DNA of 64,000 bases from JBEVJK01 sp040510195 (lineage in GTDB: Bacteria > Pseudomonadota > Alphaproteobacteria > Rhizobiales > Rhizobiaceae), in the NCBI GenBank assembly GCA_040510195.1, contig JBEVJK010000131.1, positions 1-64,000 of the forward strand, in the 5' to 3' direction. Below the pieces are notes generated by a model. That model had not been told where the DNA came from. It searched no databases and saw nothing but the letters and a program-made list of their open reading frames with translations. Below are positions 50,617-60,842 of this stretch, in pieces (the stretch's first letter is position 1; each line of letters starts with the position of its first letter). The position numbers and the translations under genes were made by a program.

Positions 50617-50835
50617 ATGGCCGTACTTCATACGCCCGCCGTGCGCGGCGCGCATGCCCCCCATAGTGCAAGGCTGGTCCGCGAGGTCTACGAGGCGGCC
50701 TGCCGCGTAGACGCGAGGCTGCCGGACTCGCACCCGGCAAGCGTGACCGCCAAGAAGCTGATCGCAGCATTCAAGGACGAGCTTGCCGTCCGCCGCCTGT
50801 GGCTGGCGAACATTACCCCGCTCGGGCACGCCTGA
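50617..50835 (+). CDS. small hypothetical protein (72 residues)
   Basis: The ATG at 50617 has an excellent AGGAGG site seven bases before it. The protein is soluble and mostly helical, with SARLVREVYEAACRVDARLP and VTAKKLIAAFKDELAVRRLW. No signal or membrane segment and no family recognised. The ribosome site and amino-acid composition support a real gene. It is convergent with the carboxylase gene. Confidence 0.6.
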   Translation: MAVLHTPAVRGAHAPHSARLVREVYEAACRVDARLPDSHPASVTAKKLIAAFKDELAVRRLWLANITPLGHA

Positions 50836-50923
50836 GCCCTCTCTCGGATACCTCCAAAGGATGAGCCCCCTCGCGTGACGGCGAGGCGGCGGCCCGCTGC
50901 CGAGCGCTGCTTCCTGCCTGCTC

Positions 50924-52456
<1,533 letters not shown>

Positions 52457-52531
52457 GGCTCTCTCCGACGTGGCGTCCGCTCCGGTGTTACCACGCCGCG
52501 CCGGGAGAGCAAGCGGGCCGATGCGGAGCCG

Positions 52532-52972
52532 CTACCAGGTGCCGCTGTTGGGCATGGAGGCCCAGGGCTCGGCCTTGTCCTTGGCGGGGCCTTTCTGAAG
52601 CAGCTCGATCGAGATCCCGTCCGGCGACTTGATGAACGCCATGTTGCCGTCGCGCGGCGGCCGGTTGATGGTGACGCCGTTTTCCATCAGTCGCTCGCAC
52701 GTGGCGTAGATGTCGTCGACCTCGTAGGCGAGGTGGCCGAAATTCCGGCCTCCCTTGTAGTCCTCAGGATCCCAGTTGAAGGTAAGCTCGACGAGCGGCG
52801 CCTTGGTCGTGACGCCGACATGCTCGTCCTCCGGCGCGGCCAGGAAGATCAGCGTGTAGCGGCCCTGCTGGTTCTCGAAGCGGCGGACCTCCTTCAGGCC
52901 GAGCTTGGTCACGAAGAAGTCGAGCGATTCATCGATGTCGCGGACGCGGATCATGGTGTGCAGGTAACGCAT
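52532..52972 (-). CDS. lactoylglutathione lyase-like (glyoxalase I) VOC protein
   Basis: A 146-residue vicinal-oxygen-chelate protein. ATG at 52972 gives MRYLHTMIRVRDIDESLDFF, the glyoxalase I beginning, with candidate metal ligands His5, Glu in LVELTFNWD, His in FGHLAYEVDD and Glu in ISIELLQKG. It would convert the methylglyoxal-glutathione hemithioacetal to lactoylglutathione. The tail after LLQKG is short. Next to pccB on the same strand, 75 bases upstream of it. Confidence 0.85.
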   Translation of the reverse strand: MRYLHTMIRVRDIDESLDFFVTKLGLKEVRRFENQQGRYTLIFLAAPEDEHVGVTTKAPLVELTFNWDPEDYKGGRNFGHLAYEVDDIYATCERLMENGVTINRPPRDGNMAFIKSPDGISIELLQKGPAKDKAEPWASMPNSGTW

Positions 52973-53197
52973 CTCAAAGTTCCTCAGAGCAACTACAGGA
53001 AGGGCGATAGCCGAACATAGGGCGCATGTGGCTGGAGCGGCAACCTCTGACCGCGCTTTGCACGGCAGATAAGAATAGACGCAGTATTTCGCGGCGAGGT
53101 GTTGAAAAGTGGTCGGCGGGCCTTGCACAGACCGGAAGGGCCAATGCATGCTCTGCGCAGAATCAGGTGCGGCGTTTCGAGGAAAGGGTGCGTTCGG

Positions 53198-53794
53198 ATG
53201 GGGGACAAGGCCTCTTTCATGGGGCGCGACGCGGCGGACGACGACGCGTTCACCCGCAGTGATGCCGGCGATGCCGCCGGTCTTTTCGAAATATCCGGCG
53301 CGATCAAATGGTTCGATGTGGCCAAGGGCTATGGCTTCATCCTGCCGGACGCGCGGGAGATGGGCGACATCCTCCTGCACGTGACCTGCTTGCGGCGCGA
53401 CGGCTTCCAGACGGCGCTCGAGGGTTCGCGCGTGGTGTGCCTGGTCAAGCAGAGCGATCGCGGGCTGCAGGCGTTCCGCGTCATCTCGATGGACACGTCC
53501 ACGGCGATCCATCCGGCTGAAATGCAGGAGCAGCGCACGCACGTCTCGATCACGCCCGACAGCGGGCTGGAGCGGGCGCTGGTCAAATGGTTCAACCGCA
53601 CCAAGGGCTTCGGCTTCCTGACCCGCGGAGAGGGGACTGAGGACATCTTCGTGCACATGGAGACGCTCCGGCGTTTCGGCGTGACCGAGCTCAGGCCGGG
53701 GCAGGTGGTTCTCGTGCGCTTCGGGCGCGGCGACAAGGGGTTGATGGCGGCGGAAATCCATCCCGACATCGGCACGCTGCCGGTCGCCCACTAG
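53198..53794 (+). CDS. protein with two cold-shock domains
   Basis: A 198-residue protein holding two cold-shock domains, at about 31-98 (GAIKWFDVAKGYGFILPD, DILLHVTCL) and 126-190 (ALVKWFNRTKGFGFLTRG, DIFVHMETL). Both keep the KGYGF/KGFGF RNA-binding motif. The start is the ATG at 53198, with GGAAAGGG further upstream. Double cold-shock proteins of this size are typical of alphaproteobacteria and bind single-stranded nucleic acid. The 225-base upstream gap may include a long 5' leader. Confidence 0.9.
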   Translation: MGDKASFMGRDAADDDAFTRSDAGDAAGLFEISGAIKWFDVAKGYGFILPDAREMGDILLHVTCLRRDGFQTALEGSRVVCLVKQSDRGLQAFRVISMDTSTAIHPAEMQEQRTHVSITPDSGLERALVKWFNRTKGFGFLTRGEGTEDIFVHMETLRRFGVTELRPGQVVLVRFGRGDKGLMAAEIHPDIGTLPVAH

Positions 53795-53838
53795 GGCCGC
53801 TCCGGCGCGGCGGCGCCTGTGCCACCTTCGGTCGAGAC

Positions 53839-54597
53839 ATGACGAAGACCTTTGCCCGCGACGGCTTCGAAATCGCCTTCCTCGACCGTGGGGAAGGCGA
53901 GCCGGTGCTCCTGATCCATGGCTTCGCGTCCAGCCATTTCGTCAACTGGGTGTCTCCAGGCTGGTTCAAGACGCTCGACGAGGCCGGCTATCGGGCCGTC
54001 GCCTTCGACCACCGCGGTCACGGCCTTTCGTCCAAGAGCTACGACCCGGCCGACTACACGCCCGAGAAGATGGCAGCCGATGCGGCCGGATTGCTCGATC
54101 ATCTCGGCATCGAGCGCGTCCATGCGATGGGCTACTCGATGGGCGCCAGGGTCGCCGCCTTCCTGGCGCTCGGCGAGCCGGCGCGCGTGGCGACGCTGGT
54201 GCTCGGCGGGCTCGGCATCGGCATGGTCGACGGTGTGGGCGACTGGGACACGATCGCCGCGGCACTGATGGCCGAGGACCCGGCCATCACGACCGACCCG
54301 CGCGGCCGCGCGTTCCGGGCGTTTGCCGACCAGACGAAGAGCGACCGGCGGGCGCTCGCCGCCTGCATCGCCACCTCGCGCGCGCTGCTTTCCGAGGACG
54401 ACGTCGCACGGATCACCCAGCCGACGCTGGTCGCCGTGGGAACCAAGGACGACATCGCCGGCGACCCAGAGGCGCTGGCCGGGCTGATGCCCAACGCCGA
54501 GGCATTTCCGATCGAAGGACGCGACCATATGCAGGCCGTCGGCGATCGAAGCTTCAAGGCGAAAGTGGTCGATTTCCTGCGGCGACACCCTCTTTGA
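53839..54597 (+). CDS. alpha/beta hydrolase
   Basis: A 252-residue alpha/beta hydrolase. The oxyanion segment is LLIHGFASSHFVNW, the acid/strand region VAFDHRGHGLSSKS, the nucleophile elbow MGYSMGAR with Ser100, and the catalytic histidine lies in GRDHMQAVGD near the C-terminus. Cytoplasmic. Substrate unknown. A terminator hairpin begins directly at its stop codon, and the integrative element starts about 65 bases further on. Confidence 0.87.
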   Translation: MTKTFARDGFEIAFLDRGEGEPVLLIHGFASSHFVNWVSPGWFKTLDEAGYRAVAFDHRGHGLSSKSYDPADYTPEKMAADAAGLLDHLGIERVHAMGYSMGARVAAFLALGEPARVATLVLGGLGIGMVDGVGDWDTIAAALMAEDPAITTDPRGRAFRAFADQTKSDRRALAACIATSRALLSEDDVARITQPTLVAVGTKDDIAGDPEALAGLMPNAEAFPIEGRDHMQAVGDRSFKAKVVDFLRRHPL

Positions 54598-54618
54598 AGG
54601 GGCGCGACGCGCCCTTTT
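54597..54618 (+). terminator. terminator of the alpha/beta hydrolase gene
   Basis: AAGGGGCGC-GAC-GCGCCCTTTT: a 9-bp stem with one wobble pair and a 3-base loop, ending in four T. It overlaps the last base of the stop codon. Confidence 0.65.
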
Positions 54619-54661
54619 CCGGCGGCGAAGCGCCCGCTTGCGCCGTGCCATTGCTCCGATT

Positions 54662-54673
54662 ATTAAACTAATA
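54662..54673. repeat. left 12-bp direct repeat, candidate attachment site
   Basis: ATTAAACTAATA occurs here and again at 58352-58363, 3,690 bases apart, bracketing the recombinase pseudogene and its cargo. Recombination between the copies would leave the upstream hydrolase with its terminator directly ahead of the downstream hydrolase gene, a sensible ancestral layout. Confidence 0.55.
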
Positions 54674-54790
54674 GTTAGAGTACAGTTTTCCCGCCTTTGA
54701 GGTGGTCGGCATGTTGTCTCTAAGTGTTATTATCAGTTGTATTTTCCGGCTAAGCGGCTATTTCTGTATCTCAACCAGTGAAGCGCTGTC

Positions 54791-54812
54791 TGCGTCCAAA
54801 TTTGTGTCTAAA
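54791..54812 (+). repeat. left recombinase-type repeats
   Basis: TGCGTCCAAA (54791-54800) and TGTGTCTAAA (54803-54812) stand in tandem with 12-base periodicity, just before the recombinase gene. The same decamer occurs twice at 58239-58259. They look like recombinase arm or accessory binding sites. Confidence 0.5.
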
Positions 54813-54832
54813 TGTCGCGAGGTGTTCTGAAG

Positions 54833-56086
54833 ATGACCCAAGCTCTGACCGTGAAGCGCGTCGAAGCGCTGACCAAGAGACCGCCCACCGCCACGGTCGA
54901 GATCGCCGACGCCGGCTGTCCGGGACTCGTGCTCGTCGGCGGCCGGCGTGGCGACTGGAAGTGGTGCGCTTCCGCTGGCAGCGGGAGAGCGTCAAGTTCA
55001 GGCTGGGCTGCTATGGCGCGGGGCCGGGCGAACTCGACTTGAAAGAAGCCCGCGAGAAGGCCGAGGGGGTGCAGCGGCTGGTGCAGCGCGGTGTCGACCC
55101 GCGCGTCGAGGAGCAAGCCGCCAAGGCTGACGACCGGCTGGTTGAGAACGTGCTCGACCGCTATCTGGCGGAGCACGTCGACAAGCGCAACAGGCGCAAC
55201 TCAGCGAAGCAGAACCGGCAGATCATCGAAGCCCGGATCAGGCCGGTTTGGCGCGGCCGGCTGATCTCCGATCTCGATCGCCACGCCATCAACGCCCTCA
55301 TCAAGCCGATCATCGTTAGCCGGCCGGCACTGGCGCACCGGGTGCGATCGATCATCAGCCGCTGGTGCAGGTGGATGGTCGAGGAGGACATCCTCGACGA
55401 CAGCCCGTTCCGGGCGATCCGGGTGCCGCCGCCGATCGTCGCCCGCGAGCGTGTGCTGTCAACGGCCGAGGTCCGCACCTTCCTGCTGGCCTGCCGGCGG
55501 CTGCCAATGCCGGTCGCCGGCTGCTTTGAGCTGCTTCTCCTGACCGGCCAGCGCCGCGAGGAGGCGGCGGCGATGACGTGGGACGAGGTCGATCTCGACG
55601 CCAGCGAGCCGCGCTGGACAATGCCTCGCGAACGATCGAAGAACGGCAAGCCGCATCTCGTGCCGCTGGTCGGGCGCGCGCTCGCCATCCTGCACGAGTA
55701 GCGAGCGTGGCAGGCGGCGCAGTTCGGCCAGCCGTGTCGCTTCGTGTTCTCGCTCAAGGGCGACCGCTCGATGACCAGTCTCAGCTGGTTCAAGGAGCGG
55801 CTCGAGATGACCAAGCTGGCCGGGACGCCGACTGCGCCGTGGACGATCCATGATCTCCGACGAAGCTTTTCGACCTTGGCGAGCGAGTACTTGGACGCCC
55901 AGCCGCACGTAGTGGAGGCGGTGCTGAACCATCAGAGCGGGGCGGCCAAGCGAGGGGTCGCCGGCACCTACAACCGCGCATTGTATTTGCCCGCAGCGCC
56001 GGCAACTGCTGGCGCAGTTGTCGGACTTCGTCACGGCGCTCCGCCAGCCGGAAGAGCAGAGCGAGCCGCCCGCCAAGGTCGCCTGA
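54833..56086 (+). pseudogene. tyrosine recombinase (DUF4102-type integrase), broken by three lesions
   Basis: The ATG at 54833 gives a DUF4102-type N-terminus (LTVKRVEALTKRPP, GCPGLVLVGG). Near 54958 the frame shifts to VVRFRWQRESVKFRLGCYG and on through TGQRREEAAAMTWDEVD (first catalytic Arg). An in-frame TAG stands at 55699-55701. The frame then continues to HDLRRSF (His-Arg), NHQSG (His) and TYNRA (nucleophilic Tyr). Near 55990 a second shift leads to the natural-looking C-terminus ending AKVA at 56086. All catalytic residues remain, but three lesions must prevent a normal product. It is the integrase of the small element at 54.66-58.36 kb. Confidence 0.88.
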
Positions 56087-56743
56087 CGCCAACGGGAAGG
56101 CGGGCAAACTTGCCCGACATATGCCGACTCGAACCCACCATAGGCCAGAGCCTTCTGACCGCAGGTCAAGTTTGCATTAACCCGGCCCGCGCATTCTCTT
56201 CGCCATGCCGAAGGTCACGATCGTCGCTTCACGCGAAACACCCGCAGATGAGCGTCACCGATCGTTTTGGACCGTGGAGAACGGCCAAGCGACAGGCATT
56301 GACAATGGCTGCAACTTTCCAGCTCACGACGTGGATGAACTACTAGCAGCGCTTCAGTCGGCAAGGCTGAGCCCGACCCTCAAGCCGCCATCGCCGACCC
56401 GGTCGCTGCGAGCGACATCTTCACCGCCGCAGCCGCAGGCCATAACTGTCTTTATTAACCGCAATCTAGAGACCAAAATCTGGCCTTGATCCCCCCGGAG
56501 CAGTCTCGAACGCACCGCTTCTGGTCCCTATTGGGGAACAGACTTGCAGTCCATGGTTGAGGCAGCTCTTGACGGGATGGTGGCGCGCGTCGCACCCGCA
56601 TCGCACAACATTCTAGAAAATCCAAAATCGTGACTGGCCCAAACAGTTTGCCGGCTTCTGGCCCTAGCGCGTTGGCCTGTTGCAGCGGCTGATTGGCGGG
56701 TTACTTCGGGGCTGGGGAGCCTTCCAATAATGTTTAGCGCAAA
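56087..56743. other. gene-poor stretch inside the integrative element
   Basis: Between the recombinase pseudogene and the HEIGH-motif gene there is no convincing gene except a weak reading frame at 56205-56489. Base composition is lower in GC than the flanks. Probably decayed cargo. Confidence 0.5.
56205..56489 (+). CDS. hypothetical protein, weak
   Basis: A 94-residue frame starting MPKVTIVASRETPADERHRS. The first half (to about residue 55) has balanced composition (FWTVENGQATGIDNGCNFPA), the second half is proline/serine-rich and looks frameshifted or non-coding. No clear ribosome site. Possibly the 5' part of a decayed gene of the element. Confidence 0.25.
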   Translation: MPKVTIVASRETPADERHRSFWTVENGQATGIDNGCNFPAHDVDELLAALQSARLSPTLKPPSPTRSLRATSSPPQPQAITVFINRNLETKIWP

Positions 56744-57055
56744 GTGAGGGCGTACGCCCTTGCGTTGTGCCTTGTTACAAGTCCTGTCCTCTCGGACGAG
56801 GTTTGCATCATCACGTATGCGAACGACCTCGGGCCGAAGGTCACGGACGAGATCAGGGCGCATGAAATCGGCCACTGCAACTGCCCAGACTGGGAGCATC
56901 CCAAGCGCGAGCACATGTTCGCCAAGGGCACTCCTCCGCCGAAAGAGTGCCGTGGCCCAGCTCGCCGTCCCCTCTATGAGCGCTCGGTATCCACAGAAGA
57001 CGCGATTCGCATCTGCGGCAGTCTTGGGTGCACGGATATCGAGGATTGGCAGTAG
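56744..57055 (+). CDS. small secreted protein with HEIGH metallopeptidase-like motif
   Basis: A 103-residue protein from a GTG. A signal peptide (YALALCLVTSPVLS) precedes a mature part with HEIGH at 40-44 in AHEIGHCNCPDWEHP, resembling the RHE-GHCNGW pattern of small rhizobial proteins. HExxH usually binds zinc, with the His of EHP a possible third ligand, though the spacing is not that of metzincins. Four further cysteines may form disulfides in the periplasm. Enzymatic activity is unproven. It is cargo of the small integrative element. Confidence 0.65.
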   Translation: MRAYALALCLVTSPVLSDEVCIITYANDLGPKVTDEIRAHEIGHCNCPDWEHPKREHMFAKGTPPPKECRGPARRPLYERSVSTEDAIRICGSLGCTDIEDWQ

Positions 57056-57258
57056 CCTTTGCGAGGCGCAGTCGGCGAGTAAATGACGAAGCTGGAGAAG
57101 GCATGGCCCCTCCTTTCCGGCAACGCACTCCGCCCGGCGAATGCCAACGTTGGCGATGGTTCTTGCCGACAACAGATTGGCAGCCAAAAGCAAGCATGCC
57201 GTCGCGGAAGTCGCTACAGCGTTGCCGCGAATCACGATGACAACTGGGCGTAGAGTAA

Positions 57259-57915
57259 ATGGGCCTCTTTCGAGTGCTGGTGAGGTTGTTTGCCAGAAGG
57301 AGCCGCACGCAGTCCTATCGCACGACGACGGAACCGCTCCAACCGCTATCCCTTCGGACGCAGGACGAGCTGCTTGTGGTCACCCGGCCGCAGCCGGCGG
57401 GAACCGTCCTACGGGGTCGGTCCCACGTGATCGATGGAGACACCATCGTGATCAAGGGCATTCACATTCGGCTTGCCGGCATAGATGCGCCCGAACTCGA
57501 TCACCCTTGGGGCCGGCAGTCGAAATGGGCCTTGATCCATTTGTGCAAGGGGCACACGGTGACGGCCCGGTTCAAGCCCGATGAACTTTCACACAACCGC
57601 AGGGTAGCAGAATGTTTCCTGCCCGATGGGCGCGATTTGGCAGCCGAGCTGGTCCGCATTGGCTTGGCTCTTGACTGGCCGACATTCTCAGGCGGCAAGT
57701 ATCGGCACCTAGAGCCAGAAGATGTGCGACGCAAGAAACTCTGGCGCACTGCGGCTCGCCAACGCGGCATGCTTCAAGTGCTGGACGCTCGCCAGCAGCG
57801 AGAACAAGTCCGCATTCCTCCCATGAAATGTAATGTCGTCCCTGGATATCAACTGAAATCACTCATCGATGAATTGCCGCCTAGGGTCGCGCCCGCCTCA
57901 CCAAGATCTCGTTGA
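57259..57915 (+). CDS. thermonuclease (SNase)-like protein
   Basis: A 218-residue protein with a staphylococcal-nuclease-like domain at about 50-175: VIDGDTIVIKGIHIRLAGID followed by APELDHPWG, then an Arg in the SHNRRVAECF region and a LVRIGLALDWP strand. The N-terminal 45 residues are basic and could be a membrane-proximal or signal region, though not a clear signal peptide. It may degrade DNA or RNA. Ribosome site is weak. Second cargo gene of the element. Confidence 0.75.
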   Translation: MGLFRVLVRLFARRSRTQSYRTTTEPLQPLSLRTQDELLVVTRPQPAGTVLRGRSHVIDGDTIVIKGIHIRLAGIDAPELDHPWGRQSKWALIHLCKGHTVTARFKPDELSHNRRVAECFLPDGRDLAAELVRIGLALDWPTFSGGKYRHLEPEDVRRKKLWRTAARQRGMLQVLDARQQREQVRIPPMKCNVVPGYQLKSLIDELPPRVAPASPRSR

Positions 57916-58238
57916 TGTGGAGCGCTCGATAAGCCCCGAGGGCGAGCCGATGTTTGGCATCAAGCTGACGGCTGGCGCCCTCGTTGTCCTCGTCCTCTGG
58001 ATCATCGCCATGCAGCCATGGAGCTACCTGTGACCATGGAGCGAATCCAGCGTCGGAGGCTAGCTGTGCTCGCGAACCGTCATGGCGGAACGAAGACCCA
58101 TCCGAAAGCTCGACGGTTGGAGCGCGAACGCCGCTTGCTGATTCTAGCCTGCGCTCCATAAGCTGCCGACCCGAAGCGCCGCACACCCGAGCGGGCGGCA
58201 GAAGACGCGCACAATTTTCGCGGTCGCTTGCCGTTTCT

Positions 58239-58259
58239 GCGTCCAAACTGCGTCCAAAT
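58239..58259 (+). repeat. right recombinase-type repeats
   Basis: TGCGTCCAAA occurs twice in tandem (58239-58248 and 58250-58259) with 11-base periodicity, matching the decamer at 54791-54800 near the other end of the element. Confidence 0.55.
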
Positions 58260-58351
58260 GGCCCGTGGCAGCCTCGCGAAGAGCGCCCATTTCGCGCTTA
58301 AGTGCTTGACCGCGCTGGCTTTGCGGGCTAGGGCCTCTTCGCAGCTTCGAA

Positions 58352-58363
58352 ATTAAACTAATA
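58352..58363. repeat. right 12-bp direct repeat, candidate attachment site
   Basis: Second copy of ATTAAACTAATA, exactly matching 54662-54673. It lies 25 bases upstream of the next hydrolase gene, so insertion here would have replaced that gene's upstream region. Confidence 0.55.
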
Positions 58364-58388
58364 TAGCAATTTCACTCCCCGGGCACGG

Positions 58389-59255
58389 ATGACGACGGCC
58401 AAGATCGAATTCAGCGGAGCGGAGAACAACCGGCTGGCGGCAGATCGCTTCGGCAGCGGCGGGCAGCCGGTGCTTTTCCTGCATGGCGGTGGCCAGACGC
58501 GCCGCGCCTGGGACGCCACGGCACGGCGCGTCGCCGCGGCCGGCATGACGGCCATCGCGGTCGACCTGCGCGGCCATGGCGAAAGCGAATGGGTGGCGAG
58601 CGGCAACTACACCTTCGCCGATTTCGCGGCCGACGCGACGGCCGTCTTCCGGCAGTCGGCCGAGCGGTATGGAAGAGCACCGGTGGCGGTGGGCGCCTCG
58701 CTGGGCGGGCTGGCGTCGCTGACCGCAGAGCTCAATCACGGGCCGCTCATCGACGCGCTGGTGCTGGTCGACATCACGCCGCGCATGGACCCCGAAGGAG
58801 TGGCGAAAGTGCAAGGCTTCATGGGCGAGCGCATCGCCGACGGCTTCGCTACGCTGGAGGAGGCGGCGCAGGCGATCGCCCGCTATCTGCCGCATCGCAA
58901 GAGGCCGGCTTCGCTCGACGGCCTCAGCAAGAACCTCCGCCGCTCCCCCGACGGGCGCTACCGCTGGCACTGGGACCCGGCGTTCATGGCCGGGGCGCGC
59001 AGCATCAATGTCGGCACGGCGGCGCTGATGGACGAGGTCAGCCGTAGTCTTTCGCGACTCGCCGTCCCGGTGCTGCTGGTGCGCGGGATGCAGTCGGAGC
59101 TGGTGCACGAAGCGCATGCGCGCGACTTCGTGGCGTCGGTGCCTTACGGCCGCACCGTCGACGTCGGCGGCGCCGGACACATGGTCGCCGGCGACAGGAA
59201 CGACGCCTTCTGCGCGGCGATCCTCGATTTCCTGGCCGCACGCGAGGCCGCCTAG
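58389..59255 (+). CDS. alpha/beta hydrolase
   Basis: A 288-residue hydrolase: oxyanion segment LFLHGGGQTRRAWD, strand VDLRGHGESEW, nucleophile elbow VGASLGGLAS with Ser104, and histidine in VGGAGHMVAGDRND near the C-terminus. Peroxidase/epoxide-hydrolase-like members look similar; the substrate is unknown. It begins 25 bases after the right repeat of the integrative element, so its promoter may derive partly from that element. Confidence 0.87.
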   Translation: MTTAKIEFSGAENNRLAADRFGSGGQPVLFLHGGGQTRRAWDATARRVAAAGMTAIAVDLRGHGESEWVASGNYTFADFAADATAVFRQSAERYGRAPVAVGASLGGLASLTAELNHGPLIDALVLVDITPRMDPEGVAKVQGFMGERIADGFATLEEAAQAIARYLPHRKRPASLDGLSKNLRRSPDGRYRWHWDPAFMAGARSINVGTAALMDEVSRSLSRLAVPVLLVRGMQSELVHEAHARDFVASVPYGRTVDVGGAGHMVAGDRNDAFCAAILDFLAAREAA

Positions 59256-59261
59256 GCGGAA

Positions 59262-59879
59262 TTAGCCGAGGCGGGCAAGCGCGCGCGTCAGGTTGCGCCG
59301 CGCCGCGGCCTCGCATTCGGCAAAGAACGGGTCGCTGTGAAAGATGCGCGGCCGAGACAGGAAGCCCTGGAGCACGGCCGCTCGACCGGCCCGCCACGTG
59401 TTGTCGTCCACCCAGCCATACTCCAGCCGGACGGCCCGTTCGTAGGCGTCGAAGGCCGCTTGCGGCGCCGCCAGGATCGACAGGTCCATGTCGAGCAAAA
59501 GGGCCGCATCGCCTCGGGCGGCGGTGTCCTCGCCGTCGGGAAGGCGGTGCGTCCGGGTGGCCTCGATCATCGCCGCGATGCGATCGAGCCGCTCCGGTTC
59601 GACTCGACCTGCCAGCCATTCCCTGGCCAGTGCAGCGCTTCTCGCCTCGTTGTCCTGGCGGCGGCTGTCATAGATGGCGTCGTGGAACCAGATGGCGGCT
59701 TCCAGGGCGGCAAAGTCGGCGATTGCGGCGCGGTGGCGTTCGGCCAGCGCAAGCAGGGCCTCGGCATGCGCAAGGCCGTGATAGTGGCGCCCGGGAGCCG
59801 AATAGAGCGCCGCGAGACGGGCGCGCATCGCAGCGTCGATGAGCAAGGCGCTGTTTTCTATGCCAGCTTGATTTTCCAT
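59262..59879 (-). CDS. HD-fold predicted metal-dependent phosphohydrolase
   Basis: A 205-residue helical protein. I use the ATG at 59879; a GTG two codons upstream is possible. Metal-ligand features of the HD superfamily are HYHGLAHAEALL (His), AAIWFHDAIYD (the His-Asp pair) and a later DMDLSILAAP region. Relatives are uncharacterised 'N-methyl-D-aspartate receptor NMDAR2C subunit'-named bacterial proteins. Nucleotide or phosphate-ester hydrolysis is the likely chemistry, substrate unknown. Convergent with the preceding hydrolase gene, six bases apart. Confidence 0.8.
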   Translation of the reverse strand: MENQAGIENSALLIDAAMRARLAALYSAPGRHYHGLAHAEALLALAERHRAAIADFAALEAAIWFHDAIYDSRRQDNEARSAALAREWLAGRVEPERLDRIAAMIEATRTHRLPDGEDTAARGDAALLLDMDLSILAAPQAAFDAYERAVRLEYGWVDDNTWRAGRAAVLQGFLSRPRIFHSDPFFAECEAAARRNLTRALARLG

Positions 59880-59989
59880 CGCCACAATCCATTTGAAGGC
59901 TGAATGAGGAAATTTGAGTTCAACGGCGACGCATTCTGGCGTATGAAATGCGCGCGTGCCACGGGGTCGGCACGACCAGGGAGACGGCC

Positions 59990-60835
59990 ATGACTATCGG
60001 CGTATCGCGAGCGGGCCATCTGCAGCCCGTCGACCCGATCTGGAGTTCGGTGCGAGCCGAAGCGGAGGATGCCGTCGCGGCCGACCCGCTGCTGGCGGCG
60101 TTTCTCTACGCGACCATCCTCAACCACGACACCCTCGAAGACGCGGTGATCCATCGGATCGCCGAGCGGCTCGACCATGACGATCTCGGGGCCGACCTCA
60201 TCCGCCAGACCTTCGCGATGATGCTCAAGGACCAGCCGGAGTGGTCGACGATCGTGCGGGTGGACATCCAGGCCTATTACGATCGCGACCCGGCCTGCGA
60301 TCGCTTCATGATGCCGGTCCTCTACTTCAAGGGGTTCCATGCAATCCAGACGCATCGGCTGGCGCATTGGCTGTGGACCCTCGGCCGCAAGGACTTCGCA
60401 CTCTATCTGCAGAGCCGCTCGTCGTCGGTGTTCCAGACCGACATCAACCCCGCCGCGCAGATCGGTAAGGGCATCTTCGTCGACCACGCGACGGGGCTGG
60501 TGGTCGGCGAGACGGCGGTGATCGAGGACAACGTCTCGCTGCTGCACGGGGTGACGCTCGGCGGAACCGGCAAGGCGGGCGGCGACCGTCATCCCAAGAT
60601 CCGCTACGGCGTGCTGATCGGCGCCGGCGCCAAGATCCTCGGCAATATCGAGGTCGGCCACTGCTCGAAGATCGCGGCGGGCTCGGTCGTGCTGGCAGCG
60701 GTGCCGCACAACAAGACCGTCGCCGGGGTGCCGGCCCGCGTGGTGGGCGAGACCGGATGCGACCAGCCCTCGCGGCAGATGGACCAGCTGCTGCCGGCGC
60801 AGTCGATGGACCACGTCGTCACCTTCGACATCTGA
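59990..60835 (+). CDS. cysE: serine O-acetyltransferase
   Basis: A 281-residue CysE from the ATG at 59990. The N-terminal helical part (PIWSSVRAEAEDAVAADPLL) is followed by the hexapeptide-repeat beta-helix with DRFMMPVLYFKGFHAIQTHR, FVDHATGLVVGETAVIEDNV and LLHGVTLGGTGKAGGDRHPK. It acetylates serine with acetyl-CoA, the first step of cysteine synthesis. Length and domain order are normal. Possible feedback control by cysteine is family knowledge. Confidence 0.93.
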   Translation: MTIGVSRAGHLQPVDPIWSSVRAEAEDAVAADPLLAAFLYATILNHDTLEDAVIHRIAERLDHDDLGADLIRQTFAMMLKDQPEWSTIVRVDIQAYYDRDPACDRFMMPVLYFKGFHAIQTHRLAHWLWTLGRKDFALYLQSRSSSVFQTDINPAAQIGKGIFVDHATGLVVGETAVIEDNVSLLHGVTLGGTGKAGGDRHPKIRYGVLIGAGAKILGNIEVGHCSKIAAGSVVLAAVPHNKTVAGVPARVVGETGCDQPSRQMDQLLPAQSMDHVVTFDI

Positions 60836-60842
60836 GAGCGCG

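Larger units (their letters stand above)
57916..58388. other. non-coding right end of the integrative element
   Basis: No convincing gene. A 27-codon frame at 57950-58033 encodes one hydrophobic helix (LTAGALVVLVLWIIAM) but has no strong ribosome site. The stretch holds the recombinase-type repeats (58239-58259) and the right 12-bp direct repeat (58352-58363). Confidence 0.5.

Noticed and set aside
50414..50710. A 98-codon frame across the terminator at 50.4 kb
   Set aside because: It reads through a strong terminator hairpin and T-tract, has no ribosome site and overlaps the better-supported small gene at 50617.
56528..57235. A 235-codon minus-strand frame in the integrative element
   Set aside because: It is antisense to the HEIGH-motif gene, which has a signal peptide and a recognisable motif; the minus frame has no recognisable features.
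57083..57253. A 56-codon frame between the HEIGH-motif gene and the nuclease
   Set aside because: It has no clear ribosome site, no recognisable features and unbiased composition; too weak to list as a gene.
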